From NCBI GenBank assembly GCA_029204225.1, contig CM055112.1:28980703-29044702 (forward strand): a stretch of DNA of 64,000 nt, given 5' to 3'. The first letter of the stretch is position 1; the number at the start of each line of letters is the position of its first letter. Shown here one piece after another: positions 49,565-63,113 of the stretch. The translations under genes were made by a program, and so were the position numbers. The DNA is from Diphasiastrum complanatum (lineage: Eukaryota > Streptophyta > Lycopodiopsida > Lycopodiales > Lycopodiaceae). The notes beneath the pieces are model-generated. The model was not told the origin of the DNA, searched no databases, and saw only the letters and a list, made by a program, of their open reading frames with translations.

Positions 49565-51472
49565 GTTCTTATATGTATATGGGTAGTGGAGGACCTAAGA
49601 AGCTTGATGCTCACTTCTCGTATGGTTGTTACTCTAGAGACTCCTATGTATGTGTTTATTCTAATATCATGTTTTACTTATTGAATTGTGCTACTTTCCC
49701 AATGATTCTTGCAGAATTGAGGCTGTTTCTTTTATGGATGTCTAATACGTTATAGGCCCACACACATCCTTGAGGTTATTTATCAAAAAGAATTCACAAT
49801 GCTGCTTGACTCTCTAAAAGTCGCAACATGTTGTGCACCATGGTGATGAAGAGAGATTAGACATGTACACAATTCAGATAGCTTACATAAACAAAGAGTG
49901 AGAATTTGTGAGAGGATGTGATTGTTATTTGGGAGGCTATTATCCTCTTTACAATGGTCTCCTTTCTTATGGAGAGGGTCCATGGACTTGGGAGGATGAC
50001 TCTATTGCTAAAGGTTGGTTGCCATAAATCCACCATTATGTTCATGTCCTTTAGTCTTGGCATGCAACTTTTATATTTCTAGCACCAAATCAGGTGCTCC
50101 CAAATTGCACTCTGTACAGTCACCATCAAAATGTGCATTGGATCTAGTAGATCTTTTATTAGAAGTCGATTTGAATTAGAAAGATCATGAAACATGGGAC
50201 AATGTTTTAATACCAAGTGTAAGGTGCTCTAGATCATTGGATCCTTAAGTTTGAAGCAAATCACACGGGCCCAACCCTTGTACCTTCGAACTGATGTAAA
50301 AATCCAAGGCAAAAGTTTTGGTTGAGTCTTTTTTGGACAAGTGTCAACTATGGGTTGGTATATGTTCAAAGCACATGGGCTATGCTTCCAAGCATGCATG
50401 TCATTCAATGCCCTAAAGATGGACCAATAGAATTTGGCTAGATTTTCTTATGAAAGCAACGGGTAGTTGATAGTTTTTGAAAAGAATGTTCGAAGTCAAA
50501 CACATAGAAATTTTGGACATGCAAAGGGAGCTCCTAATATGTGTATGTGTAGTGGACCTTAGAAGCTCGATGCTCACTTCTAGTTTGGTCTTTACTCTAG
50601 ACACTCCTCGCTCTATTGTGTATGTGTTAATTTTGAATATTGTCTTTTCCTGATGAATCTTGTTACTAGCCCAATGATTCTTGTGCAACTGAGGGTTTCT
50701 CATTTTATTTATACTACGCTATTGTCCCACAAATGTGATTGAGGCAATTTATCAAATTAATATTGAAACTGCTACTTCACTATCCAAAATTTGCAAAATG
50801 GTGCCGACAATGGTGATGAAGAGTGTGGACATGTACACGAGTTAAATAGCTAACATGAATAGAGACTTGGAATTTGTATCTTTAAGTAAGAGGCTATTGG
50901 ATTTCTTATGATTGTGTCCTTTCTCAAGGAGAGTGTCCATGGACCCTTTGGGAGAACTATTCTATTGCCAATGGTTTGTGGCCATAAATGCACCATCATG
51001 TCCATTCATTATACCCTAAGATCCTGCTTACAAGACAAAACACAATGGAAAACACATTATGGAGCAACCACCCAACCAAGTAGAAGCAACCAATCAACTC
51101 TAGAAGCTTCACCCCCAAGCCAAGGAATAAGAAGCATGAAGGTAGAGTGAAATCCTGGCAATGAATCAATGACCACAATGAGGAGTAGGGCGAGTTTGGC
51201 CTCAATATATAGAGCCAAAAACAACCTGGGCACATAGCCATGCATATTGGAAAACGAATCATAATGAATCCAAGAATAATAACCGAATTGAATTTCAACA
51301 GGACTTTGGGTATCTAGATGTGATTCTGGATTGTAATCTAAAGTTTTTGTAGTTGAAGATTATTGTCATTCTCATTTTGGTATGCTTTCTGTCTTTAATT
51401 ACCAATGGTATATAGAACTTAGAAATCTAGAACTTCTGTTAGAGAATTTTGTTTGGGGATGTTCCTAAAATC
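49565..51472. repeat. Modules Q0 (right part), Q5 and start of 2.2-kb repeat
   Basis: The unit-B counterpart of 23,209-25,113 at about 2% divergence. No supportable gene. Confidence 0.75.
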
Positions 51473-52173
51473 TGTGAAAGTACTATCCTTTCGGACCATA
51501 AATGGATCTACAAAAGATCCACAAGAGTGATTGGATCCTTGTTTAACAATCTATCAAAAAACTAGACCAGAAAAAGTTGATCTAGATTGACAATTTGACA
51601 AACAACAAGCATTAACAATCAAAAGCATTGATAAACATTGGAATCCAAGCCCACACGTGTGTACTACAGGCTGTAGTACGGCCTTCAACCTGAGAAACAA
51701 GTAGAAATTTATTCGGTTTCATTTGGATCACAAAAACTCAATGTACATAGTGAACTAGCTTGAGATTGCCAATGAGCTCCAAAAATTTTCGATCTTCTCA
51801 CTATGGAGAGAGGGAATACATAGCAAATTCGACTTCCTTCTTGAAATTAGGTGAATTTCCAGCATGTAATAAGGAAGTTAACTCACTCTCCTTGACCTAA
51901 AATGAAACCCTAGCCTAGATCCTAGATTTATGCTTGGTAGGTAGCTAGTTGGTCAAATTTTCACCTTAAACTTAGGTGTAGGTCCTATAAAGTTGGGATG
52001 ACCGCCAAATAGACATGACCAACTCTCTTGACTTGACATAACCTACATTAGGATGGGTTTTCCACGTGAAATCATGGCCTCACATGTGTGGGACCCACTT
52101 GTGTACACAATTTACACTATTCTACATGGTTTTTTATCAAGCTAGATTTGCCAATTTTTGTCAATTCTTCACA
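51473..52173 (-). repeat. Left (3') LTR of the 51.5-56.0 kb element
   Basis: 701 bp, TGTGAAAG..TTCTTCACA on the plus strand. Confidence 0.93.
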
Positions 52174-55100
52174 CTCCTCCTCAAATTATCTCTTCATCTA
52201 TTTACAACTCTCTTAATAGATGAATGAAAGCTTTTAGAAGTGTCTAAAAAATCCAGCTACAAACAAGGAGCTTTTGAGACTCCAATAGAGAATGATGTCC
52301 ATGAAGGATCTTTCACCACCTCTTAGAGGATCCCTTACAAGATGTTCCATAAATGTGTCTATATACATGTAGCACACTTCAAAACTAAACAGCATGCCAA
52401 GCCATGGATTCCAAGGCATTTTGTGCACTTGAAGATACATCAATTAAACTATTAAGTGCATACATAATGTTGCCAAAGACAACTTGCCTTGCTTGATCCA
52501 TATGATTGAGCCTAGATGGCTCCAACTTGATACTCAAGGTTCTTCTTGGAGTCCTCGGGTCTTGAGCTTGATCCTCCACTTGACTTGATTCCAAAACATC
52601 AATGAATTGAATAAGGTGTTGATCCAAAGGTGGTTCTTCAAGTTTACAAATCTTCCACTCTTGGAAGATCACATTTCCACCATTGACAAATTCTTTGGTT
52701 GAAAACAAGTAGATTCTACAATCTCTACTTGAAGAGCAAAACACTACCATTATTCCTATCATTGAAATAGGATAATCTTTGTTCCTTACATTGGAATGAT
52801 CATGCACAAAGCATGTGGACACAAAGATTTCCAAAGCAAATGATATTTCATCTTTTATGACTCTATTCAAACTATTACAAAAATAGTTATCCAATGAAAT
52901 TGCTTTGTCAACAACAAATGTAGATTTCAAAGCATCCCATTTCATTGTCTTGTCATACAAAGTAATAAACACCATGAATCTTAAAAGTAAGAAACAAGTC
53001 ACTTCATGTCTACTAATACTTTCCAAAAAGTATTCAAAGATAGTAGAATCTCCAATGCTCACCACCCTTGCAAGATGCACACTTGAATGGACAATTTGCA
53101 TGCAATTTGATGACTTGACCATTGTCATTGAGGACTCCCTTGGAACTCTCATGCTTTGAGGCTGATCCTCAAGATCTTCCTCCTTTTGATGTTCCTCCTC
53201 AATGCAAGCAGAATCACACTTTGCCAAGATCTCCTCTTGAGTGATCTCCTCCTTTGCCAAGCTCATTCTTTCAAAAGCAACACTAGCTTCCAACTTAAAC
53301 AATCTTCCATGCTTAAATCCCTTTGCAATGCAAACATCATTCTTCAAGATGAAACAAACACCATTCTTAAAGTGGACATCCAAACCACTTTCTAAGAGTA
53401 AACCAACACTAAGCATATTCTTGGTGATTGATGGTACATAAAGGACATTTTCTAGATCCATGTATTTTGAGGATTCTAGACACAAAGAGATGGTGCCAAC
53501 ACCATCTATCCTACACTCTTCATCATTTGTAGTAAAGACAAACTTTTTAGCATCATCTAAAGAGTGTAAGGTTGAGAAAAAGTCCTTTTCACAAGACATG
53601 TGGGAGCTAGCCCCACTATCAATCCACCAAGTGTCTCTTGAATTGTTATTGCTTGTTGGTGAGGATGTAGATGCCATCAAGAATACATCAACTTCATCCT
53701 CCTCCTCCTCATATGCAAGGTCTCCTTGTTTGTCCTCCTCCTCTTGTGCTCTTAGACTCTTGTAGCATTCAGATGCATAATGCCCCTTCTTTCCACAAAA
53801 GAAGCATTTTTGCTTTGACTTGTCCTTTGAGCTTGATTCATCATCCGCTTCTTTGACCTCCTTGGGATGCTTCTTCTTTCCATTGGTCTTCTTTTTGCCC
53901 TTGAATGAGAAATTGGCTTTCTCACCTCCATCCTGCAAAGACAATGAACTCATTCTTGCCTTGGTGTGGATCACCACTATAGTTGGCAAAGTGTCTTGGA
54001 ACTTTGGACCAAATTTGCAAAGTCATCTCCTAGACCATTAAGAACAATTTGTACAAGCTCTCAATTATGAATCTTCTCTCCAATGGAAGCCAACTCCCTA
54101 TCTAGAGACTTGATTTTGAGTACATAATCTTGTGCACTCTCCTCACTTCTCTTCATGGTTTGCAAAATCTGATTTCTAAGCATGAGTACTCTTGAAGGGT
54201 TACTAGATTCATAGATTGATTTTAAAGACTCCCAAGCCTCTTTAGCACTAGTACATGCTGATACTTCTCTCAACAAATCATTGCTCACATTCATCTTCAC
54301 ACAATGAAGTGCAAGCCTAGATCTCTTCTTGTATCTAGCTAACTCCTCTGCACCTAGAGGTTCATCTTCATCTTCAATCAAGAACTCATGAAGGTCTTGG
54401 AGCACCAAGAGTGACTCCATCCTAACCTTCCAAATAGCATAATTTGTAGAATTCAATCTCTCACTAGCTTCTAGAAGGTATGCTCCAACAGATCCCATCT
54501 TACTAGTGACTTCTACAAACAAGAAATAGATTTGATTGACTTGAAACTCACAAAGGTCTCACACTTGCAGTGCTTTTGATTTCTAATCCAAGAAATGAAC
54601 TTATAATCATAGTTCTATCACTCCCTCACAAAGCTGGAATAAAGATAAGATGAAGTCAAAACTACTTTCAAACAAATCTTGCCAAGAAATGGATTTGATT
54701 GTCTCTAAAAACTCACTAAGGTCTCTCTCTTGTAGTTTTTCACTCAAATTAGATTTCTAATCCAACAAATGGACTTATAATCTCAGTCCTAGCACTCCCT
54801 CACAAAGTTGGAATGAAGATAAGATTATGTGAAATCTACTTACAATCAATCTTGCCAATTTTGGCTATTTTTGGACCAAAAAAATGACTTAGTCTCTTTC
54901 TTCCTTCTTGGTGTACTTTCAAGACCTGTTTTTAACCTTAATAGGACTTGAACTCAGCCTAGATTAATTATATTCCATGAAACAAATTCAAATCTAATCA
55001 ATGGCAAATGATCTTGGTAGATTATCCTAGGATCTCCACCAAAAATTACACCAACAGCTCACAAATTGAATTTTTTTTGGATCAAATGAATACCATGCAT

Positions 55101-55295
55101 TAAATGCAGGTTCAGAGGTGCCCACACATGTGGATAGTATGTATTTGGACCCCTACCAATTTTGGGATCAAATCTCCTCACCAAAATCAAGATTCTAGCT
55201 TGCCCTCTCAATACTAGTTTTTAGCACCAAAACTTGCTAAAAATGGATTTGCATTAGATCAATGGCTTATGCTCTTGTACTTGGCTCGGATACCA

Positions 55296-55996
55296 TGTGA
55301 AAGTACTGTACTTTAGGACCATAAATGGATCTACAAAAGATCCACAAGAGTGATTGGATGCTTGCTTAACAATCTATCAAAAAACTAGACCAGAAAAAGT
55401 TGATCTAGATTGGCAATTTGACAAACAACAAGCATTAACAATCAAAAGCATTGATAAACATTGGAATACGAGACCGCACATGTGTACTACAGGCTGTAGT
55501 ACGGCCTTCAACCTGAGAAACAAGTAGAAATTGATTTGGTTTCATTTGGATCACAAAAACTCAATGTACATAGTGAACTAGCTTGAGATTGCCAATGAGC
55601 TCCAAAAATTTTCTATCTTCTCACTATGGAGAGAGGGAATACATAGCAAATTCGACTTCCTTCTTGAAGTTAGGGGGATTTCCAGCATGTAATAAGGAAG
55701 TTAACTCACTCTCCTTGACCTCAAATAAAACCCTAGCCTAGATCCTAGAGTTATGCTTGGTAGGTAGCTAGTTGGTCAAATTTTCACCTTAAACTTAGGT
55801 GTAGGTCCTATAAAGTAGGGATGACCACCAAATAGACATGACCAACTCTCTTGACTTGACCTAACATACATTAGGATGGTTTTACCGCGTGGCATCATGG
55901 CCTCACATGTGTGGGACCCACTTGTGTACACAATTTACACTATTCTACATGGTTATTTATCAAGCTAGATTTGCCAATTTTTGGCAATTCTTCACA
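55296..55996 (-). repeat. Right (5') LTR of the 51.5-56.0 kb element
   Basis: 701 bp, same ends as the left LTR, about 95.6% identical by eye. The primer site lies immediately inside it. Confidence 0.93.
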
Positions 55997-56001
55997 AAAT
56001 G

Positions 56002-57735
56002 TAATATTTTCCTATTGGGAAAGATTTTTTTTGAGTGATTCTTACTTTTCCTAAGTTATGTTGGATATATACTCCAGTATCTTATAAATGACTAACTATG
56101 ATTTTGGATTTCAAAAAATTATGATTGACGAATTATATGAATCGAAATATTTATGGTTGTTGATGGATCATAAATAGATACTTATTTGTTATCAGAAGAT
56201 TATAAGGAATTGTGATGATTCTTAAGTATGATGGATTATTTGAGGGAGAATTCAAATTAGTGTTTTGAGTCTCTCTACTCCAGTATTATTGAGAACCTAT
56301 GGATCACAAGATAAGTATTTTATTCGTGGAGAATTTAATTTATCTAGTGGATGTTATTCTACTACAGTTTATGGTCTGTAGATGCTTGAATACAGTTCTT
56401 CATTTGATTGGATCTCCAATTATCATAGGAGACAGACAAGTCTATTAAGATGAATGAATGTTATTTTCTTGTATTTGGTGCTAGAAACAGGAGCATTTAA
56501 ATCAAAAGAGTATTGGATACTCAGAGTTGAGTTTTATTCATTCTATATCTTTATGATTCTCCTAGAGATTCTAATTGAATGAATTATCATATCTTGGAAT
56601 TTGGATTATAAGGATATTTGTACTTGAAAGCTTATGAATTATCTGTCAGAGTTGTGGATAATTTTAGACTGTAATTATAATTATTTTATTATTTCTTTAA
56701 CTTTAGTCTCCTAAGTTAGGTTATTTCACCTAGTGTTTCATGTAAGTGCTTTATAGTCGAATGCAACCCAGATGGAAAATTTATCGCTTAGTGTACTTTT
56801 CAAACTTGAGTTGTACTCCAATGCAGAGCTTATCACTTGGAAAATAGGATTATCTTTGAGTACTTGTTTGATGTTAAAGCTAGACTAAGGATAATGATTT
56901 TCTAGGTTGATATTGAGAGTTTAAAGAACTGTTCCTATTATTCTTTCCTGTTTAGAGAGCTTCTAAGGATAGAAGCACTGTAAGGAGGGAAGAATGTTAT
57001 GTCCATGACTAGTAAGTAGGATTCAGTATACTCCTAGTCTTGGATACACAGTACAAGCTGTTAGTTATGCCACGTCATACTGGATGTGACCCGAAAGTAA
57101 CTAATATCCTTGTGAGCCCCAGAACACACTAAATGGAGATTACACAAGGTATGAGACAGTGTATGCATGTGTAGAGTTATCAATAGCAATTCTATGAATA
57201 GTTGGTCCATGCTTAGGACTCTATTCTAGGTGAATCTATGTGTAGGGGAGCGCTCTGGGATACAATCACAAATGATTTGAGTCTATTCCTTAACTAAGGA
57301 ATACTCTATCCCAACAATATTGTATATCCAATGCACATAATTTTAACCGATAAACCCAAATGATTCACTAATCATGCGTCTTACAAGCTATATAGCTCAA
57401 AACCATCAATCTTTGGTGAAACCACATCACACTGATTGTTTTACCAATTAACTTCAACCTGGAGTAATCAACTACTCAAGTTAATTGCCAATGATTTAGA
57501 AATCTCAAATGTCTAGGTGCAAATCTTAATTATACTAGCATACCACCCCATTTAGATCCTTATCCAAACCATTTACTAGTTAATCCATAAATCTTCTATA
57601 CATATATTTGTTAACTCTACAAGTATCTGTCAAAACAATACTTGATCATATGCTTATGTTCGCCGACTAGGTTAAGTGCACCAGATAACCTTAGTAACTA
57701 GGATTACACAATAGATTCATTCAAGATTAATCGTG
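56002..57735. repeat. Right part of the unidentified 2.2-kb repeat
   Basis: The unit-B counterpart of 25,114-26,848. The first 530 bp differ from A by about 6%, the remainder by about 1-1.5%, a sharp change near 25,640 / 56,530. The LTR-start-like TGTTATGTCC is at about 56,995. No gene. Confidence 0.6.
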
Positions 57736-58417
57736 CTAGATTCCTAACCCGTAAGTCCATCAACATGAATTTCATAGAGGATCTTCCTTCTTTAAAATAT
57801 TGCCAACAAACAGGACATTCATGATAGTTGCTTGTGACTAGACCTTCATTCGAAAGAAAGAAACAATACTCTTATGGGTTAGTGTAATGTGTGAAGATGC
57901 AAAAGTTCTCCTTGGCTGCGAGATTCCTTTGCATACACGGTTTTGAGATATCGATGACTTCAATCTATTACAACAATATTTGAAGCTCATCTATCAAGGG
58001 AGCTATATGTACATCCATATTTTTTTGCATTGTATTATTTTGGTATCAGAAAGTCAAGCATAAGATGAGCCTTGTTGATACTAAGCCAAGGTGAATTGTT
58101 TTCGAACAAGTGTCAACTACAATATTTGAGGGAGCTATATGTGCATCCATATTTTTTTTCATTGTATTAGTTTTGGTATCAGAAAGTCAAGCATGAGATG
58201 TGCCTTCTTGATACTGAGGCAAGGTGGAATGTTAAATTTCATTGAAATCACTCACCATGTAGGTGCTTGATGTGGACCACAATGCAAATGGATTCAGAAG
58301 ATCCATCACCAATCAAAGATGCTAATGTCAAGGCTACTCATGTTTAAACTTAGGCCATGAATAATCTATATGCATCTATGCTTGACAATCGGGAGGCATT
58401 CTCATGGTAGCATTTGT
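57736..58417. repeat. End of Q5 and third partial copy of module R end
   Basis: The Q tail runs to about 57,905, then the sequence switches abruptly to a copy of 22,230-22,743, which resumes at 59,229-59,322 after the solo LTR. This marks the end of unit B and a third, rearranged set of modules. Confidence 0.75.
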
Positions 58418-58422
58418 TGAAT

Positions 58423-59223
58423 TGTTGGAAGTAAACCTTGTTTGCACGTGTTGGCTAGATCTACTCAGATGCGGTGTAGTATAGAGAGGATCGTCCACTT
58501 TCTAAGTTTCTACCAAGCTTTAAACGGGAATGCAGAAATAAATAACAATGATTAAGCACTAAGGCTTACCCAACTAGTGCTCGGAACGGAAATGAAACTA
58601 CGTAAGATGACAAAATACAAAACCTTACTGAGGCTTACCCAACTAGCAAGGTGATTGAACTAAATCCTAGACTAACACCCAAAGGGATTGAGAATGATAG
58701 AATGTGGCTAAACTAAGCATAAAGCGATTAAAAACATGCCACAATAAAAACCAATGAAAGGAGGCAAGAGGAGGCTCGAGCACCTTCTCTCAAGCTATGC
58801 ACCTTCCAATGGGAACACAAAGAAATAGAATGATTTCTCAAATAGAGAGCAATTTAGCATAATCTCAAAGTGTTATTTACAAGGCAAATACCTCTCCTTT
58901 TATGGCAAGGAGGGTCGTCCATAAGTATCCACTAACTTATGGGACTAATCTATTTCTAGCCTTTCTAGCACTTCTAACTTAGGATTTAGAACTTCAAAGT
59001 GTCTTACTTAGGAAAACTTAAGACAAAATATTTCTAATCTTAAGTTTCCTAAGTCTAAGTTCTAAATCTAAGTTTAAGCTATTTTATTATTATTTAAGCT
59101 TCTACTCATGTGCTTACAAAACACATGCCACGGTGGAAGTTTATTAACAGACACTCATACGTGGACTTACAAAACACATGCCACAGAGTTTTATTTTTCT
59201 CTGTGTTAGCATAGATGCTAGCA
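58423..59223. mobile_element. Solo LTR with perfect 5-bp target duplication
   Basis: 801 bp beginning TGTTGGAAG and ending GCTAGCA (TG..CA ends), flanked by TGAAT on both sides (58,418-58,422 and 59,224-59,228). The uninterrupted site with a single TGAAT is present at 22,744-22,748 and 43,216-43,220. No internal coding region. It is unrelated to the two copia LTR families here. It fits a solo LTR left by recombination, or a tiny non-autonomous element. Confidence 0.88.
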
Positions 59224-59322
59224 TGAATGTTTGGTCGAGTGTCATGTCATAAGCTATAATCAAGTATACTTGAAGATATTGCTTACAAAGCACCAAAATG
59301 GACAACACTCTAGCCATTAGCA

Positions 59323-61840
59323 ACTTCATATGAAAAGTGCTCCAATACATAATTTCTTCTTTAATTTTTTCATTCATGCACATCTTCACACTCCATGATA
59401 ACTTGTGCATCCTCACACATTACACTAACCCATAAGAATATTGTAGGTCTAGTCTCAAGCAACCATCATGAATGTCCTGTTTGTTGGCATATTTATAAAG
59501 AAGGAAGATCCTCTATGAAATTCATGTTGATGGACTTAGGGGTTAGGGATCCAATGTTTCAGAGGTCCTCCTTGCTGATGTTAGTCAGAAAACTTCTATT
59601 GTATAAGCTTTATAGTATACCTGGGATTCTTTGTACAACATTCTTGATAAATAATGCAAGTTTAGTCACATCTTTAAGATACTGTTAGAACTATTTTGGA
59701 ATGTCCTATTTCAAGGGAAGTGGTTGGCTTCGATTTTAGAGATCCAATGTTCTAGAGTGCCTCCCACTTGTTATGAATACATCATCCATAATGCATGATG
59801 TTTTTAATTGGGACTGATTAATGATAAATCATCGATTAGATTCAATGCACATTTTGATTGCGAATGGACAGAGTTTGATATGGGAGAATTTGATTTGTTA
59901 AAGATACAAAAAGTTGAATGCAAAGACTAGAATTAATGGATGATGGTTCATTTAAGGCCACAAACCATTGGCAATAGAACAGTTCTCCCAAAGGGTCATG
60001 GACTCTCTCCTTGAGAAAGGACACAATCAAAAGAAATTCAATAGCCTCTTACTTAAAAAAACATCCTCTCACAAATTCTCACTCTCTATTCATGTAAGCT
60101 ATTTAACTCGTGTACATGTCCACTCTCTTCGTCACCATTGTCGGCACCATTTTGCAACTTTTGGACAATGAAGCAGCAATTTCAATATTACTTTGATAAA
60201 TTGCATCAACCACATTTGTGGGACAATAATCTAGTATAAATAAAGATGAGAAACCATTAATTGCATAAGAATCATTGGGCAAGTAGTAAGATTCGATAAG
60301 TCAAAGACAATATCAAAATTAACACATACACAATAGAGCGAGGAGTGACGAGAGTAACAACCAAACTAGAAGTGAGCATCGAGCTTCTTACGTCCACTAC
60401 CTATACACATATAAGAAGCTCCCTTTGTATGTCCAAAATGTCTATGTTTTTTACTCCAAACAGTTCTTTCAAAAAACTATCAACTATCCCTTGCTTTCAT
60501 AAGATAACCTAGCCGAATTCTATTGGTTCATCTTTAGGGCATTGAATGGCATGCATGGTTGGAAGCATAGTCCACGCGCTTTGAACATATACCAGCCCAT
60601 AGTTGACACTTGTCCAAAAAAGACTATAAAAAATTTTGCCTTTGATTTTACATCAGGTCAAAGGTACAAGGGTTGGGCCCCACACCTTTTTTTAGCCCAA
60701 GTGGTATAAAAACAAGGGATTGGGTGAGATTCACTTTTCAAGATAATATATGACATTATAACATGTCCAAGCAACCATATGAACCTAAATGAAAGATGTG
60801 TGGCATATTTGTGCATGTGCAATTCATGGTGAGCCTTTGCACCTTGTAAGTTATATTGTTTGTGATAGGTATAGGCTTTTGGTAAAGTCTTGCCACAAGC
60901 CTTTACATATCACAAATAGTTTAACTAACAAGGTTCAAAGCTTCACCATGAATTGCACATTCACAAATATTCTTTTAGCACCTTTCCTTGGTTGTCATGG
61001 ATATTCTCTTATGTTTAGATAGTATAGTGAAAAGTTCAAATGGGCCACCCAACCCAATATTGTTCTTTTGCTTATATTCTTTTTCAAGAAAGTTTACATT
61101 TTGTTCATACAAAAAACTAATCTCTTTGATTGGCTACAAAAAAAGTCAAAAACGGATGCATTTGTGCAATATCACCACAAGTTGGTCATCCTAAGCTACT
61201 AATTGTAGTTTTACTCTATCATCAGTCACTCTGTGACAAACTTGGTTGTGTTTCAAAAGATAATATATCTTATTTAAATGTTTTCTCATCCTACCAAAAT
61301 TGTCATCCAATTAGTGAATAGTAGTTAAGGATTTCATATATTTCTTTGAGGTTAGAATCTCTATCATGTCTTTGTGGTTATAAGCGCAACTCCAATCGTC
61401 ATATAGATGAGGCCATACAATACAACAAAAAGTACCAATATTGAAATATGTTGCAACTTTCAAATTGACATCAATTAATATTTAATAACTTTGTATTAAG
61501 CTTTGTTTTCTTCAAAAGCAAGGCATCTCAAAATCACCATTGAGAGTGAAGGCTTGCAAATTTCAAAACTACCCACAATGCTTTTGTAAACAAATGCATA
61601 TTCCCCTCTTGTTTGTTATTAGATATATTGATTCTATTTATCTAATTTGTAGTGAAAAGCAAGAACTAGTTATTATAGGGGCTAGAATTGCAAGTTGCGG
61701 TACCTTTGCATTGTTTTTTCCACCTTTCAAAGTAAACAAACATATAGTAAATTTCACTCGAAGACTACTTTTTACATGTGTCCTTCAAATTAGATTGTCT
61801 ATATTATCTAGATTATCTTTAAATGTTTTTTAAAGTCAAA
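59323..61840. repeat. Inverted modules (Q6, hairpin, gene-upstream region)
   Basis: The reverse complement of the layout at about 18,750-20,950: the Q tail, Q, hairpin, then the region that lies upstream of the P genes. It ends (about 61,840) before the promoter, so this copy carries no cysteine-rich gene. It is more diverged than the A/B copies. Confidence 0.75.
60805..60970. repeat. Long near-perfect hairpin, copy 4 (inverted module)
   Basis: The same 166-bp palindrome, kept in the more diverged inverted module and still about 85-90% self-paired by eye. Confidence 0.85.
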
Positions 61841-63113
61841 GGATGAAGTGTCATGTCAAGTCTAATACTATTGGAACATGATGACCAAACAAAAGATAAA
61901 TGACATGGAGACCCATAATTTTGAAAATTTTAAACATTTTTTAAAAAACGCCAATATTTAATATGCTTTGAAAAAACATATTGTAATACTCAAAAAAAAC
62001 ATCTTACTTTGTTGACAATTTTTATCATGCTAGAAAAATTAAGTAACAATTAGTATATATTTCATAACAATGTTAATTAAAAGAAAATCATTAATTACAT
62101 AGCCACCAAAGTAAGAAAAAATATTATTTGTACTTCTTTTAAAAAAAATTAAAACTTTTTTTTTAAATTTTAACATATCTTAAAATAAAGGTACTTGTAT
62201 TAGTAAAAAAATTTATATTTTTAAAATTAAAGCAACAATTTTAATCACTATTTTCAAAAATTTTATATTTTCAAAAAATAATAAACTGTAAAACTTTTTA
62301 GAGATATTGAGAATCTCAACAAACATTCAAATATTTAGACATAATGAAACAAATAATGATTGCAAAATAAATTAGCTTAAACAAATCAAAATTAAATGAT
62401 TTGCAAAAATATATAAAATTTGTTTTTGAAAAAAAATAGACGTTACCTTTGTCTCATTTTATTATTTTAAGATGTCAAAAAATTGAACTATTTAAAATCT
62501 AATCAATTCAAATAGTATTACTTATTTTTTTAATAATATGAAATGAATGATTTCATACATTTATAAAAATCAAACATGATTTATTGTGCACTATTAAAAA
62601 TCAAAAAATAGGATTGCAAAGAACTATTCAAAGATGTTTTTATGTACCTACAAAGATAAAAATGATCAAGTAAAAATATAAAAAATATATAAATAATTTA
62701 ATCCATGCTAATCATGGAATAGGTAAAAAAATTAAATATGAATAAATTAAACTTATCACACAACATTTTCAGTTCTTACATTGTAGAGAGTTAAAAGAGC
62801 TTTCTAAACCGATGCAGATTGCCAACTTGAATAGAAAATAATAATTCTCCAAATAAAAAAGGTTGTCACTTTCAAAAAGCCATTGTGTATTTCAGTGTAT
62901 TTGAATGAAGAATTATTGTTTCATGATTCTTTCATTTGGAATCCATATGGGATGTTTGCAATACATAGTGCTTAGAGTCTTTTCTTTAATAAATTGTTGA
63001 TTTATTTGCCATCGTCTTTTTCAATAGTATAAAAACATGACAAATCATGGACATTTGTGGAGGGGTAGGTCTCTGTTTGATCTTTCTCCAAAACAATCTT
63101 ACCGCGTGCAATC
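61841..63113. other. AT-rich spacer, no recognisable gene
   Basis: Very AT-rich with many A and T runs. No frame of note, no repeat shared with the rest of the window. Confidence 0.6.

Larger units (their letters stand above)
51473..55996 (-). mobile_element. Ty1/copia element, non-autonomous derivative with paired LTRs
   Basis: A 4.5-kb minus-strand element bounded by two 701-bp LTRs and a near-perfect 5-bp target duplication (AAATC at 51,468-51,472, AAATG at 55,997-56,001). The primer site TGGTATCCGAGCC adjoins the right LTR and a GAGGAGGAG purine tract adjoins the left. Inside are gag (54,061-54,522) and a long open frame (52,385-53,989, 534 codons). The frame holds a CCHC zinc knuckle (CFFCGKKGHYASEC), the protease motif DSGASSHM and a strongly diverged integrase-like stretch. 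Most of reverse transcriptase and RNase H is absent, so it could only move with help from an intact relative. The LTRs differ at about 31 of 701 bases by eye (4.4%), i.e. about 1-2 million years at a rice-like rate. Confidence 0.93.
28006..57905. repeat. Duplication unit B (tandem partner of 12,268-27,080)
   Basis: Same order and orientation as unit A, but about 30 kb long. Two copia elements (about 10.5 kb together), extra Helitron sequence, a potassium-transporter exon and an extra 1.4-kb segment (36.3-37.7 kb) account for the size difference. Confidence 0.9.

Noticed and set aside
52905-53856. Several plus-strand frames inside the 51.5-56.0 kb element
   Set aside because: Shadows of the long minus-strand frame of the copia element.
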